Assembly: GCA_016235745.1 (NCBI GenBank)
Contig: JACRJA010000006.1
Span: forward strand, 1-64,000
Source of the DNA: Rhodocyclales bacterium
GTDB lineage: Bacteria > Pseudomonadota > Gammaproteobacteria > Burkholderiales > Rhodocyclaceae
Length of the DNA stretch: 64,000 bases
Reading direction: 5' to 3'
A program made the position numbers and the translations under genes. Shown here one piece after another: positions 9,745 through 19,652 of the stretch (its first letter is position 1; every line of letters starts with the position of its first letter). Under the pieces are notes generated by a model, which saw only the letters and a program-made list of their open reading frames with translations, was not told the DNA's origin and ran no database searches.

Positions 9745-9879
9745 CTCGAACACCCTACTGCGCGGCCGCATAGCGGCGTTGCGCGGCGCTCGCAGGCTCG
9801 CCTATCTCATGATATGCCTCGCCTGCTGCGCTCCGGGGCCTTGCCCTGCCGCCGCTCGCGACAGGTTTTCACGGCGCCC
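9739..9879 (+). repeat. Dispersed 143-bp palindromic repeat, copy 1 (141 bp, most diverged)
   Basis: Same family as 29714-29856, 47235-47377 and 48460-48602, in the plus orientation. Central conserved segments such as GCGTTGCGCGG and CTCGCCTGCTGCGCTCCGG are present, but the terminal repeats are imperfect (GGGTACCTCGAACA at left, GGTTTTCACGGCGCCC at right). Flanks are AAAT on the left and AAAC on the right, one mismatch from a 4-bp direct repeat. It lies in the bamA-skp gap of the long minus-strand operon, where read-through transcripts would contain a large hairpin. Confidence 0.88.
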
Positions 9880-9937
9880 AAACATACCCTGTGGAATCGT
9901 CCTCACGACGACGCCCTCTGCGGGAAGGAAATCGGCT

Positions 9938-12247
9938 TCAGAACATACTTCCGAACTGGAATTGGAAGTTCTGCGTCTCGTCTTTGTACGAAGAACCACC
10001 GACGTCTTTGCGCACCGGCACCGCGAAGCTGAACTTCAAGGGCCCCAGCGGCGAAGACCAGGAGAAACCGATCCCCGTACTCACGCGCATGTCGTTGATC
10101 TTGACGGGGTCGTCCTGATCCCACACATAGCCCGAATCGACGAAGACCGACATGCGGAAGGTTTTGTCCATCCCCAGTCCCGGCAAGGGGAAATAGTACT
10201 CGGCATTGAGCACGAGCTTGCGCGTGCCGCCATAGGCATCACCGTTCTCGTCCTTGCGCCCGAGGCTGCCAGCCTCGAAGCCGCGAATCGAACCGATACC
10301 GCCCACGTAGTAGTTGCGGAAGAAAGGAACGTCCTTGTCGCCGTAGGATTCGATCCAGCCGATCTCGCCGTTCAACATGAGCGCCTGGCGCTCGGTGACC
10401 GGCAACCACCATTGATGCTGGTAGGAGAGCTTGACGAGCTCGATGTCCCCCGGCGGCAAATCGACTTCGGCCGAGACGCGCTGATAGCGCCCCTTCATCG
10501 GGTAGATGCGCGAATCCCGCGTGTCGCGCGCCCAGCCGGCCGTAAATGCCAGCGACGAGACCCCGTCGCAGTCGTAGTCGCCTTGCTGGCAGAACTCGAT
10601 GTAGCGCAAGGGGCTATCCCAATAGGTATCGATCTTGGTCAAGTCGTAGGCGAGGCCGAACTGGATGTTGTCATCCTCGCCGATCGGCCAGCCCATGCGC
10701 AGCCCGCCGCCCATCGAACGAGTCTTATAGCGGGATATGTTGTAGCTTTCCGAGGGATCAAACGTGCGGTAGTAAAGGTCGTAGCCGAGTGAGACGCCAT
10801 CGATCGTATAGTAGGGATCGGTGAAGGAGAGCGAGGCGGTACGCTTCGACTGGCTGGTGTCGAGCTGCAGGCCCAGCGACTTGCCACTGCCGAAGATGTT
10901 GTCCTGGGTGACCGAGCCCGAGAGCACGATGTTGTCCGAGCTCGAAAACCCCGCACCGACCATCAGGTTACCCGTGGGCTTTTCCTTGACGGTGAAATTG
11001 ACGTCGACCTGGTCGGTGGTGCCGGGCACCGGCTGGGTTTCGACCTGGACGTCGTCGAAGTAACCCAGACGATCGACGCGTTGCCTGGACTTGTTGATCT
11101 TCTCGGCATCGTACCACTCGCCTTCCATCTGCCGCATCTCTCGGCGGATCACCTCGTCGCGGGTGCGCGTGTTGCCGCCCACGTTGATGCGGTGCACGTA
11201 GGTGCGCCGGCCCGGATCGACGAAGATGGTGAAGGCCACCTGACGCTTCTCGCGATCGATTTCGGGAGCGGCGTTGACGTTGGCAAACGCATAGCCTTCG
11301 TTGCCGAGCCGGTCGGTCACCGCTTTCACCGTGTCGTTGAGCCTCTCGCGCGAGAACACGTCGCCGGGCTTGAGCTGGGCGAGTTTGCGGTATTCCTCTT
11401 CCGGCAAAATGAGGTTGCCGGCGAAGCGCACGGCCGAAACGGTGTAGCGCTCCCCTTCCTTGATCGAGACCGAGATGTAGATGTTCTGCTTGTCCGGCCC
11501 GATCGATACCGAGACCGACTCAATGTTGAAATCCAGGTATCCCTGGTTCATGTAGAAGGAGCGCAGCGTCTCCAGGTCCTGCTGCAGTTTCTCGCGCGAA
11601 TAGCGGTCGGACTTGGTGTACCAGGTGAGCCACCCTGGCGTGGTCAGCCGGAATTGCCTCCGAAGTTCTTTCTCAGAGAACGCCTTGTTGCCGACGATCT
11701 TGATCTCGGCGATCTTGGCCGGTTCCCCTTCGGTGATGTCGAAACGGATGGCCACACGATTGCGCGGCAAAGGGGTGATGGTCGTTTGAATATCCACGGC
11801 ATAATTGCCGCGCGAGAGGTATTGGCGCTTGAGCTCCTGCTCGGCCTGACGCAGCAGCGATCGGTCAAAGATGCGTGATTCGGCCAGCCCCACGCCGCGC
11901 AGTGCCTGCTTGATGGAGTCGACGTCAAACTCCTTCATGCCGACGAACTGAAGCTCGCCGATGGCCGGGCGCTCGTCGACGATGACCACCAGCACCTCGC
12001 CGTCGGCCTCGATGCGCACGTCGCCGAAAAACCCCGTCTCGAAGAGTTTGCGCACCGCCTCGTCGGCCTGCTCCTGGGTGATGCGCTCACCCACCTTCAC
12101 CGGCAGATAGCTGAAGATGGTCCCGGCCTCGACGCGCTGGATCCCCTCGACGCGGATGTCCTTGACCACGAACGGCTCGAACGCCTGGACCGACCCCGCG
12201 AGCAACACCCCGATCAGGGCCACCATCGCCGCCAGTTTTTTCTTCAT
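9938..12247 (-). CDS. bamA: Outer membrane protein assembly factor BamA
   Basis: 769 residues. A signal peptide ([21 protein letters not shown]) is followed by five POTRA domains (about 22-430; first one FVVKDIRVEGIQRVEAGTI) and a 16-strand beta-barrel. Barrel hallmarks are VGGIGSIRGFEAGSLG (the IRGF/Y motif of loop 6) and the terminal strand ending FQFQFGSMF with C-terminal Phe. It is the core insertase for outer-membrane beta-barrels, working with BamD (31593) and Skp from this window. Start ATG 12247 overlaps the rseP stop by 4 bases. Confidence 0.97.
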   Translation of the reverse strand: MKKKLAAMVALIGVLLAGSVQAFEPFVVKDIRVEGIQRVEAGTIFSYLPVKVGERITQEQADEAVRKLFETGFFGDVRIEADGEVLVVIVDERPAIGELQFVGMKEFDVDSIKQALRGVGLAESRIFDRSLLRQAEQELKRQYLSRGNYAVDIQTTITPLPRNRVAIRFDITEGEPAKIAEIKIVGNKAFSEKELRRQFRLTTPGWLTWYTKSDRYSREKLQQDLETLRSFYMNQGYLDFNIESVSVSIGPDKQNIYISVSIKEGERYTVSAVRFAGNLILPEEEYRKLAQLKPGDVFSRERLNDTVKAVTDRLGNEGYAFANVNAAPEIDREKRQVAFTIFVDPGRRTYVHRINVGGNTRTRDEVIRREMRQMEGEWYDAEKINKSRQRVDRLGYFDDVQVETQPVPGTTDQVDVNFTVKEKPTGNLMVGAGFSSSDNIVLSGSVTQDNIFGSGKSLGLQLDTSQSKRTASLSFTDPYYTIDGVSLGYDLYYRTFDPSESYNISRYKTRSMGGGLRMGWPIGEDDNIQFGLAYDLTKIDTYWDSPLRYIEFCQQGDYDCDGVSSLAFTAGWARDTRDSRIYPMKGRYQRVSAEVDLPPGDIELVKLSYQHQWWLPVTERQALMLNGEIGWIESYGDKDVPFFRNYYVGGIGSIRGFEAGSLGRKDENGDAYGGTRKLVLNAEYYFPLPGLGMDKTFRMSVFVDSGYVWDQDDPVKINDMRVSTGIGFSWSSPLGPLKFSFAVPVRKDVGGSSYKDETQNFQFQFGSMF

Positions 12248-13608
12248 CCGCTCACACTCGACCAAATCCGGGACACATCGTTGAAAAGGGCAATCGCCAT
12301 CAACGTCATCAACAACGCCAAGCCGACCTGCTGGCCGATCTCCATCGCCCGCTCAGACAGCGGCCGACCGCGCACGGCTTCGAGCGAATAATACAGCAAA
12401 TGCCCGCCATCCAGAATCGGCACCGGCAGCAGGTTCAGCACCCCCAGGCTGATGCTCACCAGGGCGACGAAGCGCAGATAGTGCTCCAGGCCCATTCTCG
12501 CCGTCTGGCCGGCATAGTCGGCGATGGTGAGCGGCCCGGAGAGATTCTTCAATGAGGCTTCCCCGATGAGCATGCGCCCGAAGAGGCGCAGGCTCATCGC
12601 ACTCACGTCCCACGTCTGCCGCAGGGCCAGGCCCACGGCCTGCAGCGGAGGATAGCGCACGGACACGAAGAATTCCTCCTCAGGAACGGGGCGCGCCGCC
12701 ACCCCGATGCGCCCGATCGTCCCCCCTTGCCCATCGTCGGCAGGCTCGGCGAACACCTCCCGTTCGAGCACCCGGCCCTCCTGCTCCAGGGTGAAGCGCA
12801 GGGTCTTGCCGGGGTTCGCGCGCACGATGTCGACGAGCTCTCGCCAATCGACGATCGGTTGACCCTCGATGGCGCGCACCCGCATGCCGGCCACGATCCC
12901 GGCGCTCTCGGCCGGACTGGCGGGAGCGACGCCGCCCACCACCGGTTCCAAAGGTGGACGCCAAGGTTTGAGCCCCAGCTGCACCATGACGTCGTCGCGA
13001 CCCTGATCGACGACCACGCCGGCAAGCGGCAGGGAGACGGCGAGCCGCCCGCCGCCGCGCTCCACCTCCAGCGTCACCGCGTCGCGGCGCAGGACTGCGG
13101 CGAGCACTTCCCAGCGCAGCTGTGGCAGGCTTGCCACCGCACGCCCATCCACGGCCACCACCCGGTCGCCCGGTTGCAGGCCCGCCTGCGCGGCAACGCT
13201 CTCAGCCGGCGGGTCGATTCGCGCCACCGGCTCGCGCACCCCCACCGCATAGAGCGCGGCGTAGAGGACGATCGCCAACAAGAGGTTGGCCAGGGGGCCG
13301 GCGGCCACGATCAGCATGCGCCTGCCCACCGGCTGACGGCCGAACGCCCGGGGCAGATCTTCCGGCGCGACCGGAGCTTCCCGTTCATCGACCATCTTCA
13401 CGTAACCGCCCAGCGGTACGGCGGCGAGCACCCACTCGGTGCCATCCCGCCCGAAGCGGCGCGACCACAGCGCCGGCCCGAAGCCGATGGAAAAACGCAG
13501 CACTTTCACCCCACAGACCCGCGCGACGAGGTAATGCCCCAGCTCATGGAAGAAGATGAGCCCGCCCAGAGCGATCACGAAAGGGACGAGGTAGGACAAG
13601 GCGTTCAT
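12244..13608 (-). CDS. rseP: Site-2 intramembrane zinc protease RseP
   Basis: 454 residues, four predicted membrane segments. HELGH at residues 21-25 in the first segment supplies two zinc ligands and the catalytic Glu. [16 protein letters not shown] near residue 390 supplies the third ligand Asp (LDGGH). Two PDZ domains lie between, with [16 protein letters not shown] and [21 protein letters not shown]. It cleaves RseA in the sigma-E envelope-stress cascade, a natural neighbour of bamA and skp. It overlaps dxr and bamA by 4 bases each. Confidence 0.96.
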   Translation of the reverse strand: MNALSYLVPFVIALGGLIFFHELGHYLVARVCGVKVLRFSIGFGPALWSRRFGRDGTEWVLAAVPLGGYVKMVDEREAPVAPEDLPRAFGRQPVGRRMLIVAAGPLANLLLAIVLYAALYAVGVREPVARIDPPAESVAAQAGLQPGDRVVAVDGRAVASLPQLRWEVLAAVLRRDAVTLEVERGGGRLAVSLPLAGVVVDQGRDDVMVQLGLKPWRPPLEPVVGGVAPASPAESAGIVAGMRVRAIEGQPIVDWRELVDIVRANPGKTLRFTLEQEGRVLEREVFAEPADDGQGGTIGRIGVAARPVPEEEFFVSVRYPPLQAVGLALRQTWDVSAMSLRLFGRMLIGEASLKNLSGPLTIADYAGQTARMGLEHYLRFVALVSISLGVLNLLPVPILDGGHLLYYSLEAVRGRPLSERAMEIGQQVGLALLMTLMAIALFNDVSRIWSSVSG

Positions 13609-14795
13609 GCGCCCTCCCCCGCGAGCAAGGCTTCGGCCCGGTCGCGTGCCAGACGGTCGAATTCGAGCACCGCTTCGAGCGTGTCGAGCGCACGCAACGG
13701 CAGCTGCGCGAGCGTGGATTCGATCAGAGCCGGAATGCGGTCGAAGCGCAAGCGCCCCTGCAGAAATGCAGCCACCGCCACCTCGTTGGCCGCATTGAGC
13801 GCCGCCGGGGCCGAGCCGCCTTCCCGCAGCGCCTCGTAGGCGAGCCGCAGGCAAGGAAAACGTTGCAGATCGGGCGGTTCGAATTCGAGCCGGCGCACGC
13901 GCACCAGGTCGAGCGGCCTCACCCCTGCCTCGAGCCGCTGCGGAAAGCCCAGGGCATGGGCGATCGGCGTGCGCATGTCGGGCGTTCCCATCTGCGCGAG
14001 CAGCGAACCGTCGCGGTATTCCACCAGCGAATGTACCACGCTCTGAGGGTGGATCACCACCTCGATGCGCGAAGGCGGCAGACCGAAAAGCCAGTACGCC
14101 TCGATCACCTCGAGCCCCTTGTTCATCATCGTGGCCGAGTCGACCGAGATCTTGCGTCCCATCGACCAGTTGGGATGGGCGCAGGCTTCTTGGGGGGTGA
14201 CCGTGGCGAAGCGCTCCAGCGGCCGCCCGCGAAACGGCCCCCCCGAGGCGGTGAGGATGATCCGCTGCACGCCGAAATCATCCGGCCGGCTGCGGTCGTA
14301 GTCCGGCGGCAACGCCTGGAAGATGGCGTTGTGTTCGGAGTCGAGCGGCAGCAGCCGCGCCCCGTGCTGCGCCACCGCCTCCATGAAGAGTCCGCCGGCG
14401 AGCACCAGGGCTTCCTTGTTGGCGAGCAGGATCTTCTTGCCCGCGCACACCGCGGCCCAGGCAGGAGGCAAACCCGCCGCGCCGACGATGGCCGCGACCA
14501 CCGTATCCACGTCGCGATGGCTGGCGACTTCGGCAAGCGCCGTCTCTCCTTGACGCACTTCGGTCGGAATGCCCTCGCGGCGCAAGGCCGCGCGCAAGGC
14601 GTCGGCCGCATCCGCCTCGCCCAGCACTGCCCAGCGGGGTTGAAACCGTCGGCACGCTTCGAGCAGCGCCTCCCAGCGGCGCAGCGCCGTGAGGGCCACG
14701 ACCTCGAAGCGCTCCGGGTGGCGCGAGACCACGTCCAGCGTGCTCGCACCGATCGAACCGCTCGCTCCGAGGATCGCCAAGCGTTCCCGCTTCAT
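13605..14795 (-). CDS. dxr: 1-deoxy-D-xylulose 5-phosphate reductoisomerase
   Basis: 396 residues. The N-terminal NADPH site is [18 protein letters not shown] (residues 6-23). The catalytic region has [23 protein letters not shown] and [11 protein letters not shown], then [23 protein letters not shown], which binds metal and substrate phosphate. It converts DXP to MEP, committing carbon to the non-mevalonate isoprenoid pathway whose end product UppS uses. ATG 14795 overlaps cdsA by 4 bases; an in-frame GTG upstream lies inside cdsA. Confidence 0.97.
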   Translation of the reverse strand: MKRERLAILGASGSIGASTLDVVSRHPERFEVVALTALRRWEALLEACRRFQPRWAVLGEADAADALRAALRREGIPTEVRQGETALAEVASHRDVDTVVAAIVGAAGLPPAWAAVCAGKKILLANKEALVLAGGLFMEAVAQHGARLLPLDSEHNAIFQALPPDYDRSRPDDFGVQRIILTASGGPFRGRPLERFATVTPQEACAHPNWSMGRKISVDSATMMNKGLEVIEAYWLFGLPPSRIEVVIHPQSVVHSLVEYRDGSLLAQMGTPDMRTPIAHALGFPQRLEAGVRPLDLVRVRRLEFEPPDLQRFPCLRLAYEALREGGSAPAALNAANEVAVAAFLQGRLRFDRIPALIESTLAQLPLRALDTLEAVLEFDRLARDRAEALLAGEGA

Positions 14796-15625
14796 TGCCG
14801 CTCCAGCCACCACAAGGCAAGAAAAGGCATCGTCGCCGTCAGGCTGTCGATGCGATCGAACACTCCGCCATGCCCTGGCAGCAGTTCACCGGAATCCTTC
14901 ACTCCGGCGACGCGCTTCATCCAGGATTCGAAGAGATCCCCCTCGATCGCCACCGCCGTCAGGGCAAGCAACACCGCGAGAAAGTGTCCCACAGACGCAC
15001 CCTCCGGCGTGATACCGAACGCATGGAGCAGGAGCGCGTAGAGCGCCACCGCGGCGAAAGCCCCCGCCGCCCCTTCCACCGTCTTTGCCGGGCTGATGGT
15101 CGGAGCGAGCTTGCGCCGCCCCCAGCGCCGGCCGACGTAGTAGGCGGCGGCATCGGCCACCCACACGAGCGCCATCATCGCCAGCAGATGCAAGGCCGAG
15201 AACCCGCGCAGCGTCACGACCGCCAGCGCCGCCGGCCACAGCACCACGGCCCCCGACGCGTACCAGCAAAAGCGGCTGCGCCAGCGCCAGGCCGCGAGCA
15301 ACGTCCAGGGCACGAGGCTCAGCCAGAAAGCGGCCCCGGCGATCATCACCGCCTCGAGCAGCGGCAGCACGGGCGCTCCGAGGCTTACGCCGCTTGCCCG
15401 CCACAAGAAGGCATACCCCGCGGCGTAGCCCAGAGCTCCGCCCCAGGCTGCCACCTCTCCCCAACCGATGAGGCGGCACCACTCACGACCGGCGAGTAGC
15501 ACGACCAAGGCCACAGACGCCGCCCACAGCGGCGCCGGCGCAAAAAAAAGCAAGAGAAGCAAACCGGCGATCAAGGCCGCCGCAGTGAGGAGCCGCCGCG
15601 AGGCGTTGTCGAAGGCTAGACTCAT
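14792..15625 (-). CDS. cdsA: Phosphatidate cytidylyltransferase
   Basis: 277 residues, about eight hydrophobic segments. The C-terminal signature region includes [31 protein letters not shown] and [22 protein letters not shown], the CDP-DAG synthase motif with its acidic metal-binding residues. It makes CDP-diacylglycerol for phospholipid synthesis in the inner membrane. It overlaps uppS upstream and dxr downstream by 4 bases. Confidence 0.96.
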   Translation of the reverse strand: MSLAFDNASRRLLTAAALIAGLLLLLFFAPAPLWAASVALVVLLAGREWCRLIGWGEVAAWGGALGYAAGYAFLWRASGVSLGAPVLPLLEAVMIAGAAFWLSLVPWTLLAAWRWRSRFCWYASGAVVLWPAALAVVTLRGFSALHLLAMMALVWVADAAAYYVGRRWGRRKLAPTISPAKTVEGAAGAFAAVALYALLLHAFGITPEGASVGHFLAVLLALTAVAIEGDLFESWMKRVAGVKDSGELLPGHGGVFDRIDSLTATMPFLALWWLERQ

Positions 15626-16380
15626 AAAGAAACGGCGAGCTGCTCGCTCGTGCGGCCGAAGCGCCGTTCGCGGCGCTGATAGGAGCGAACGGCCTCGTCG
15701 AGCGCCTCCTCGCGGAAATCCGGCCAGAGCGTATCGGTGAAATAGAGTTCGGTGTAGGCGAGCTGCCAGAGGAGAAAATTGCTCAATCGCTGCTCCCCCC
15801 CCGTGCGGATGAAGAGATCGGGCTCCGGCGCCCAGCCCAGGGCCAGTTCCGCCTGCAGCTCGGCCTCGGTGTAACCGCCGGCGCGCTCGGGATGCGCGCG
15901 CGTAAGGCGGTTCATCGCCTGCACAATGTCCCAGCGCCCGCCGTAATTGGCGGCGATGTTGAGGCAGATTTTCGTGTTCCCGGCCGTCTTTGCCTCGGCC
16001 CTGGCGATGAGCGCCTGCAATTCCGCGTCGAAGCGGCTGCGATCGCCGATGACGGTCAGCCGCACGCCGTTGCGGTGCATGCGCGCGACTTCGCGCTTGA
16101 GCATCATGCGGAAGAGCCCCATGAGGAAGCCGACTTCCTCCGCCGGGCGGCGCCAGTTCTCCGAGCTGAAGGCAAAGAGCGTGAGATGCTCCACCCCCAG
16201 CTCGGCGCAATGGCGCACCACGTGGCGTACCGCCTCCACGCCCTGGCGGTGCCCCTCCATGCGGGGCAGTCCGCGCAGCTTCGCCCAGCGGCCGTTGCCA
16301 TCCATGATGATGGCGATGTGCCGCGGGATCGGGTGCACCTCGGGGATGCCCGTCGTCGATGTCAGGGGAAGTTCGGCCAC
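15622..16380 (-). CDS. uppS: Undecaprenyl diphosphate synthase (cis-prenyltransferase)
   Basis: 252 residues. [20 protein letters not shown] near residue 21 holds the catalytic Asp and P-loop-like diphosphate site. [29 protein letters not shown] and [19 protein letters not shown] are the other conserved regions. It builds the C55 carrier for peptidoglycan and lipopolysaccharide. The start is GTG 16380. A GC-rich hairpin lies between frr and this gene. Confidence 0.96.
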   Translation of the reverse strand: MAELPLTSTTGIPEVHPIPRHIAIIMDGNGRWAKLRGLPRMEGHRQGVEAVRHVVRHCAELGVEHLTLFAFSSENWRRPAEEVGFLMGLFRMMLKREVARMHRNGVRLTVIGDRSRFDAELQALIARAEAKTAGNTKICLNIAANYGGRWDIVQAMNRLTRAHPERAGGYTEAELQAELALGWAPEPDLFIRTGGEQRLSNFLLWQLAYTELYFTDTLWPDFREEALDEAVRSYQRRERRFGRTSEQLAVSL

Positions 16381-16394
16381 GGTGCCTCGCGCGG

Positions 16395-16417
16395 CCCCGC
16401 CGGAGGCTTCGGCGGGG
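16395..16417 (-). other. Intercistronic hairpin between frr and uppS
   Basis: CCCCGCCG at 16395-16402 pairs with CGGCGGGG at 16410-16417 around a 7-base loop. On the coding strand there is no run of T after it, so it is not a classic intrinsic terminator. It could slow decay or transcription between frr and uppS. Confidence 0.5.
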
Positions 16418-16426
16418 AGAATGGGG

Positions 16427-16987
16427 TCAGATCTGCAGCAGCTCCTGCTCTTTCTTCTCGATGAGCTTGTCGATCTCGCCGATGTAGCGGTCGGTGAGCT
16501 TCTGGATTTCTTCCTCGGCGCGGCGCGCCTCGTCCTCGCTGACCGTCTTCTTCTTCAGGGCTTCCTTGATCTCGTGGTTTACGTCGCGGCGCACGTTGCG
16601 CACCGCCACGCGCGCCTGTTCTCCTTCGTGCCGGACCACTTTGCCCAGATCCCGACGGCGCTCCTCGGTGAGTGACGGCATGGGCACGCGCAGGATCTCG
16701 CCCATGTTGGAAGGGTTGAGCCCCAGGTCGCTTTCGCGGATCGCCTTCTCGATCTTGGAGAGCATGTTCTTTTCCCAAGGCTGCACGCCGATGGTGCGCG
16801 CATCGATCAGGGTGACGTTGGCCACCTGCGGCACCGGAACCATGCTGCCATAATACTCGACCATCACGTGGTCGAGCAGGCCCGTGTGGGCGCGGCCGGT
16901 CCGAATCTTGGCGAGATCGACCTTGAGCACCTCGACGGCCTTGGCCATGCGCTGCTCGGCGTCTTTCTTGAGTTCAGCGACGTTCAT
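16427..16987 (-). CDS. frr: Ribosome recycling factor
   Basis: 186 residues, standard length. Blocks [17 protein letters not shown] and [23 protein letters not shown] are diagnostic, followed by [26 protein letters not shown] and the helical C-terminus. It splits post-termination ribosomes with EF-G. The start has AAGGAG five bases upstream. It follows pyrH by 9 bases in the usual pyrH-frr order. Confidence 0.98.
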   Translation of the reverse strand: MNVAELKKDAEQRMAKAVEVLKVDLAKIRTGRAHTGLLDHVMVEYYGSMVPVPQVANVTLIDARTIGVQPWEKNMLSKIEKAIRESDLGLNPSNMGEILRVPMPSLTEERRRDLGKVVRHEGEQARVAVRNVRRDVNHEIKEALKKKTVSEDEARRAEEEIQKLTDRYIGEIDKLIEKKEQELLQI

Positions 16988-16996
16988 CTCGACTCC

Positions 16997-17713
16997 TTAC
17001 GAATGCACCAGCGTGCCTTCGTCCTCGCCCATGACGACGCGGCGCAAGGCCCCGGGCTTGAAGATGGAAAACACGTTGATGGGCAGCTTGATGTCGCGGC
17101 ACAAGGCGAAGGCGGTGGCATCCATCACCGCGAGATTGCGTCCGATCGCCTCGTCGAAGCTGATGCGGTGATAACGCTTGGCGGTGGGGTCTTTTTGCGG
17201 ATCATCGGTATAGACGCCATCGACCTTGGTCGCCTTCAACACGATCTGCGCCCCGATTTCGGCGCCGCGCAGCGCGGCCGCCGTATCGGTGGTGAAAAAA
17301 GGATTCCCCGTACCGGCAGCGAAGATGACGATGCGGCCTTCTTCCAGATGCCGGATGGCGCGGGCGCGGATGTAGGGTTCGACCACCTGCTCGATGCGCA
17401 GCGCCGAGAGCACGCGCGATTCGACCTCGTGCCGCCGGAAGGCGTCCGAGAGCGCCATGGCGTTCATCACCGTGGCGAGCATGCCGATGTAGTCGGCGGT
17501 CGCCCGGTCCATGCCGCTCGCCGCCCCCTGGATGCCGCGGAAGATGTTGCCCCCGCCGATCACGATCCCGATCTGCACGCCGAGCCCGGCGACTTCGGCG
17601 ATTTCGCCGACGATGCGTTCGACGACCTTCTCATTGATGCCGTAGGGGTCGTCGCCCATGAGCGCCTCGCCCGAGAGCTTCAAGAGGATACGGCGATAGG
17701 CAGGGGTGGCCAT
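16997..17713 (-). CDS. pyrH: UMP kinase
   Basis: 238 residues, amino-acid kinase fold. [14 protein letters not shown] at the N-terminus binds phosphate. [14 protein letters not shown] and [15 protein letters not shown] are UMP-binding blocks. [17 protein letters not shown] and the late [10 protein letters not shown] complete the family pattern. It phosphorylates UMP to UDP and is normally GTP-activated and UTP-inhibited. It is located between tsf and frr. Confidence 0.97.
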   Translation of the reverse strand: MATPAYRRILLKLSGEALMGDDPYGINEKVVERIVGEIAEVAGLGVQIGIVIGGGNIFRGIQGAASGMDRATADYIGMLATVMNAMALSDAFRRHEVESRVLSALRIEQVVEPYIRARAIRHLEEGRIVIFAAGTGNPFFTTDTAAALRGAEIGAQIVLKATKVDGVYTDDPQKDPTAKRYHRISFDEAIGRNLAVMDATAFALCRDIKLPINVFSIFKPGALRRVVMGEDEGTLVHS

Positions 17714-17729
17714 GGGCAAGCTCTCGTCG

Positions 17730-18620
17730 TCAGGATTTGGCTGCGGCCGCCGCCTGCGCCGCCACTTCGGCGGCGAAGTCGGTCTGCTTCTTCTCGATGC
17801 CTTCGCCGACGACGAAGAGCGCGAAAGAGGCGACCTTGGCGTTGCGCTGCTTCAGGAGCGCCTCGACGCTGAGCTTGTCGTCCTTGACGAAGCCCTGACC
17901 GAGCAAAGTGACTTCCTTGAGATATTTCTGCACCGCGCCTTCGGCGATCTTGTCGAGGATCGCTTCGGGCTTGCCCGATTCGATCGCCTTCTGCCGCGCG
18001 ATGCGCCGTTCGGTCTCGATGAGCTCGGCGGGCACCTGATCGGCCGAAAGGGCCTTCGGCTTGCAGGCGGCGACGTGCATGGCCAGATCCTTACCCAGCA
18101 CCTCGTCGCCACCGACGAGATCGACGAGCACGCCGATCTTAGCGCCACCGTGCACGTAGGAGTACACCTTGCCCTGGGCCTCGATGCGGGCGAAACGGCG
18201 GATGGTGATGTTCTCGCCGATCTTGCCCACGAGTTCGGTGCGCACCTGCTCGACCGGCTTGCCGTCGAGCTCGAGCTGGGAGAGCGCGGCCACGTCGGCC
18301 GGATTGCGCTCGGCCACCAGCTGCGCCAGATGGTTGGCAAAGGCGACGAATTCCTCGTTCTTCGCCACGAAGTCGGTCTCGCAATTGACCTCGATCATGG
18401 CCGCGAGCTTGGCATCGGGCGACACCCAGATGGCGACGATGCCTTCGGCGGCCACGCGACTGGCGGCCTTGCTCGCCTTGTTGCCGAGCTTGACACGCAG
18501 GATCTCTTCGGCGCGCGCCATGTCGCCGCCGGCCTCCGCGAGCGCCTTCTTGCACTCCATCATCGGCGCATCGGTGCGCTCGCGCAGCTCCTTGACCATG
18601 CTTGCGGTAATTTCAGCCAT
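17730..18620 (-). CDS. tsf: Elongation factor Ts
   Basis: 296 residues. The N-terminal UBA-like domain carries [19 protein letters not shown]. The core has [15 protein letters not shown], including the TDFV motif that inserts into EF-Tu and displaces its nucleotide. ATG 18620 ([10 protein letters not shown]) is chosen over the tandem ATG at 18623 because GAGG sits seven bases away and the product then matches the family start. It lies 72 bases after rpsB. Confidence 0.97.
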   Translation of the reverse strand: MAEITASMVKELRERTDAPMMECKKALAEAGGDMARAEEILRVKLGNKASKAASRVAAEGIVAIWVSPDAKLAAMIEVNCETDFVAKNEEFVAFANHLAQLVAERNPADVAALSQLELDGKPVEQVRTELVGKIGENITIRRFARIEAQGKVYSYVHGGAKIGVLVDLVGGDEVLGKDLAMHVAACKPKALSADQVPAELIETERRIARQKAIESGKPEAILDKIAEGAVQKYLKEVTLLGQGFVKDDKLSVEALLKQRNAKVASFALFVVGEGIEKKQTDFAAEVAAQAAAAAKS

Positions 18621-18692
18621 CATCCGTCCTCACGAAAGGTTGTCGGGCGGGCGCACGCACGGTGCGCTCGCCGCATGCATACTGCCGCTGCC

Positions 18693-19475
18693 TTACTCGG
18701 CCGCCGGCGCTTCGCCTGCCTCGGAGGCCGCCTCAGCTTCGGCGCCCTCGACTTCCACGAACTCGTCGGAAGCCGCGGCGACCACTTCCTGCAGCGCCAT
18801 GGCCTTGCCTTCGAGCACGGCATCGGCGATCGCCCGGGCGTACAGCCGCACGGCGCGGGCCGAATCGTCGTTGCCGGGGATCACGTAGTCGATCCCGTCG
18901 GGGCTATGGTTGGTATCGACCACTGCCACCACGGGGATGCCCAGCTTGTTCGCCTCGGCCACGGCGATCTTGTGGTGCCCCACGTCGATGACGAAGAGCG
19001 CGTCGGGCAGACGCTCCAGCTCCTTGATGCCGCCCAGGCTGCGCTCGAGCTTGTCGAGCTCGCGCTGCAGGCCCAGCGCCTCGCGCTTGGGCAACTGCTG
19101 CACCGAACCGTCGGCGAACGCTGCTTCGAGCTCCTTGAGCCGGGCGATGGACTGGCGCACCGTCTTGAAGTTGGTGAGCATGCCGCCGAGCCAGCGTTCA
19201 TTGACGAAAGGCATGCCGCAGCGCTGGGCTTCCTCGGCGATGATGTCGCGCGCCTGGCGTTTGGTGGCGACGAAGAGGATCGTGCCGCCCTTGGCAGAGA
19301 GCCGGCGCACGAATTCGACTGCTTCGCGCAGTTTCACCAGCGTCTTCTCGAGGTTGACGATGTGGATCTTGTTGCGCTCCCCGTAGATGTAGGGGGCCAT
19401 CTTGGGATGCCAGAAACGGGTCTGATGCCCGAAGTGGACGCCAGCCTCGAGCATTTGACGCATCGTGACGTTCAT
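18693..19475 (-). CDS. rpsB: 30S ribosomal protein S2
   Basis: 260 residues. [22 protein letters not shown] at the start, TLFVATK-like [26 protein letters not shown] and the C-terminal [26 protein letters not shown] are all universal S2 motifs. The last 25 residues are an acidic Ala/Glu tail. It is first gene of the long minus-strand run and has a strong promoter and structured leader upstream. Confidence 0.98.
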   Translation of the reverse strand: MNVTMRQMLEAGVHFGHQTRFWHPKMAPYIYGERNKIHIVNLEKTLVKLREAVEFVRRLSAKGGTILFVATKRQARDIIAEEAQRCGMPFVNERWLGGMLTNFKTVRQSIARLKELEAAFADGSVQQLPKREALGLQRELDKLERSLGGIKELERLPDALFVIDVGHHKIAVAEANKLGIPVVAVVDTNHSPDGIDYVIPGNDDSARAVRLYARAIADAVLEGKAMALQEVVAAASDEFVEVEGAEAEAASEAGEAPAAE

Positions 19476-19589
19476 GAAGACTCCAATGGATAAGGGTTGA
19501 ACCTCCGCCCGCGACCTACCGTGCACCAGGCACGGACCCTCGTCGCTTGCGGGCGTGTGGAATGGCCTGCCGCGCACGGCAGGCCCGGC
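19476..19589 (-). promoter_or_regulatory. Structured 5' leader of rpsB
   Basis: The leader of about 108 bases begins with a perfect 8-bp stem (GCCTGCCG at 19565-19572 with CGGCAGGC at 19577-19584, 4-base loop) placed where transcription should start. A second GC-rich region before the gene contains CCGTGC and GCACGG, which can pair. rpsB leaders in gammaproteobacteria are known autoregulatory S2-binding sites. Whether this one acts alike is inference. Confidence 0.5.
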
Positions 19590-19618
19590 ATTATAACGAA
19601 AGCAAAGCCCGCCGTCAA
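19590..19618 (-). promoter_or_regulatory. Sigma70 promoter of the rpsB operon
   Basis: On the minus strand TTGACG (19618-19613) is followed after exactly 17 bases by TATAAT (19595-19590), a near-perfect housekeeping promoter. The predicted start is about seven bases downstream, at the foot of the leader hairpin. It is the best candidate for the promoter driving rpsB and the genes behind it. Confidence 0.85.
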
Positions 19619-19652
19619 AAACGGCGCGATGGAGGGATTCCCGGCCCGGGCG

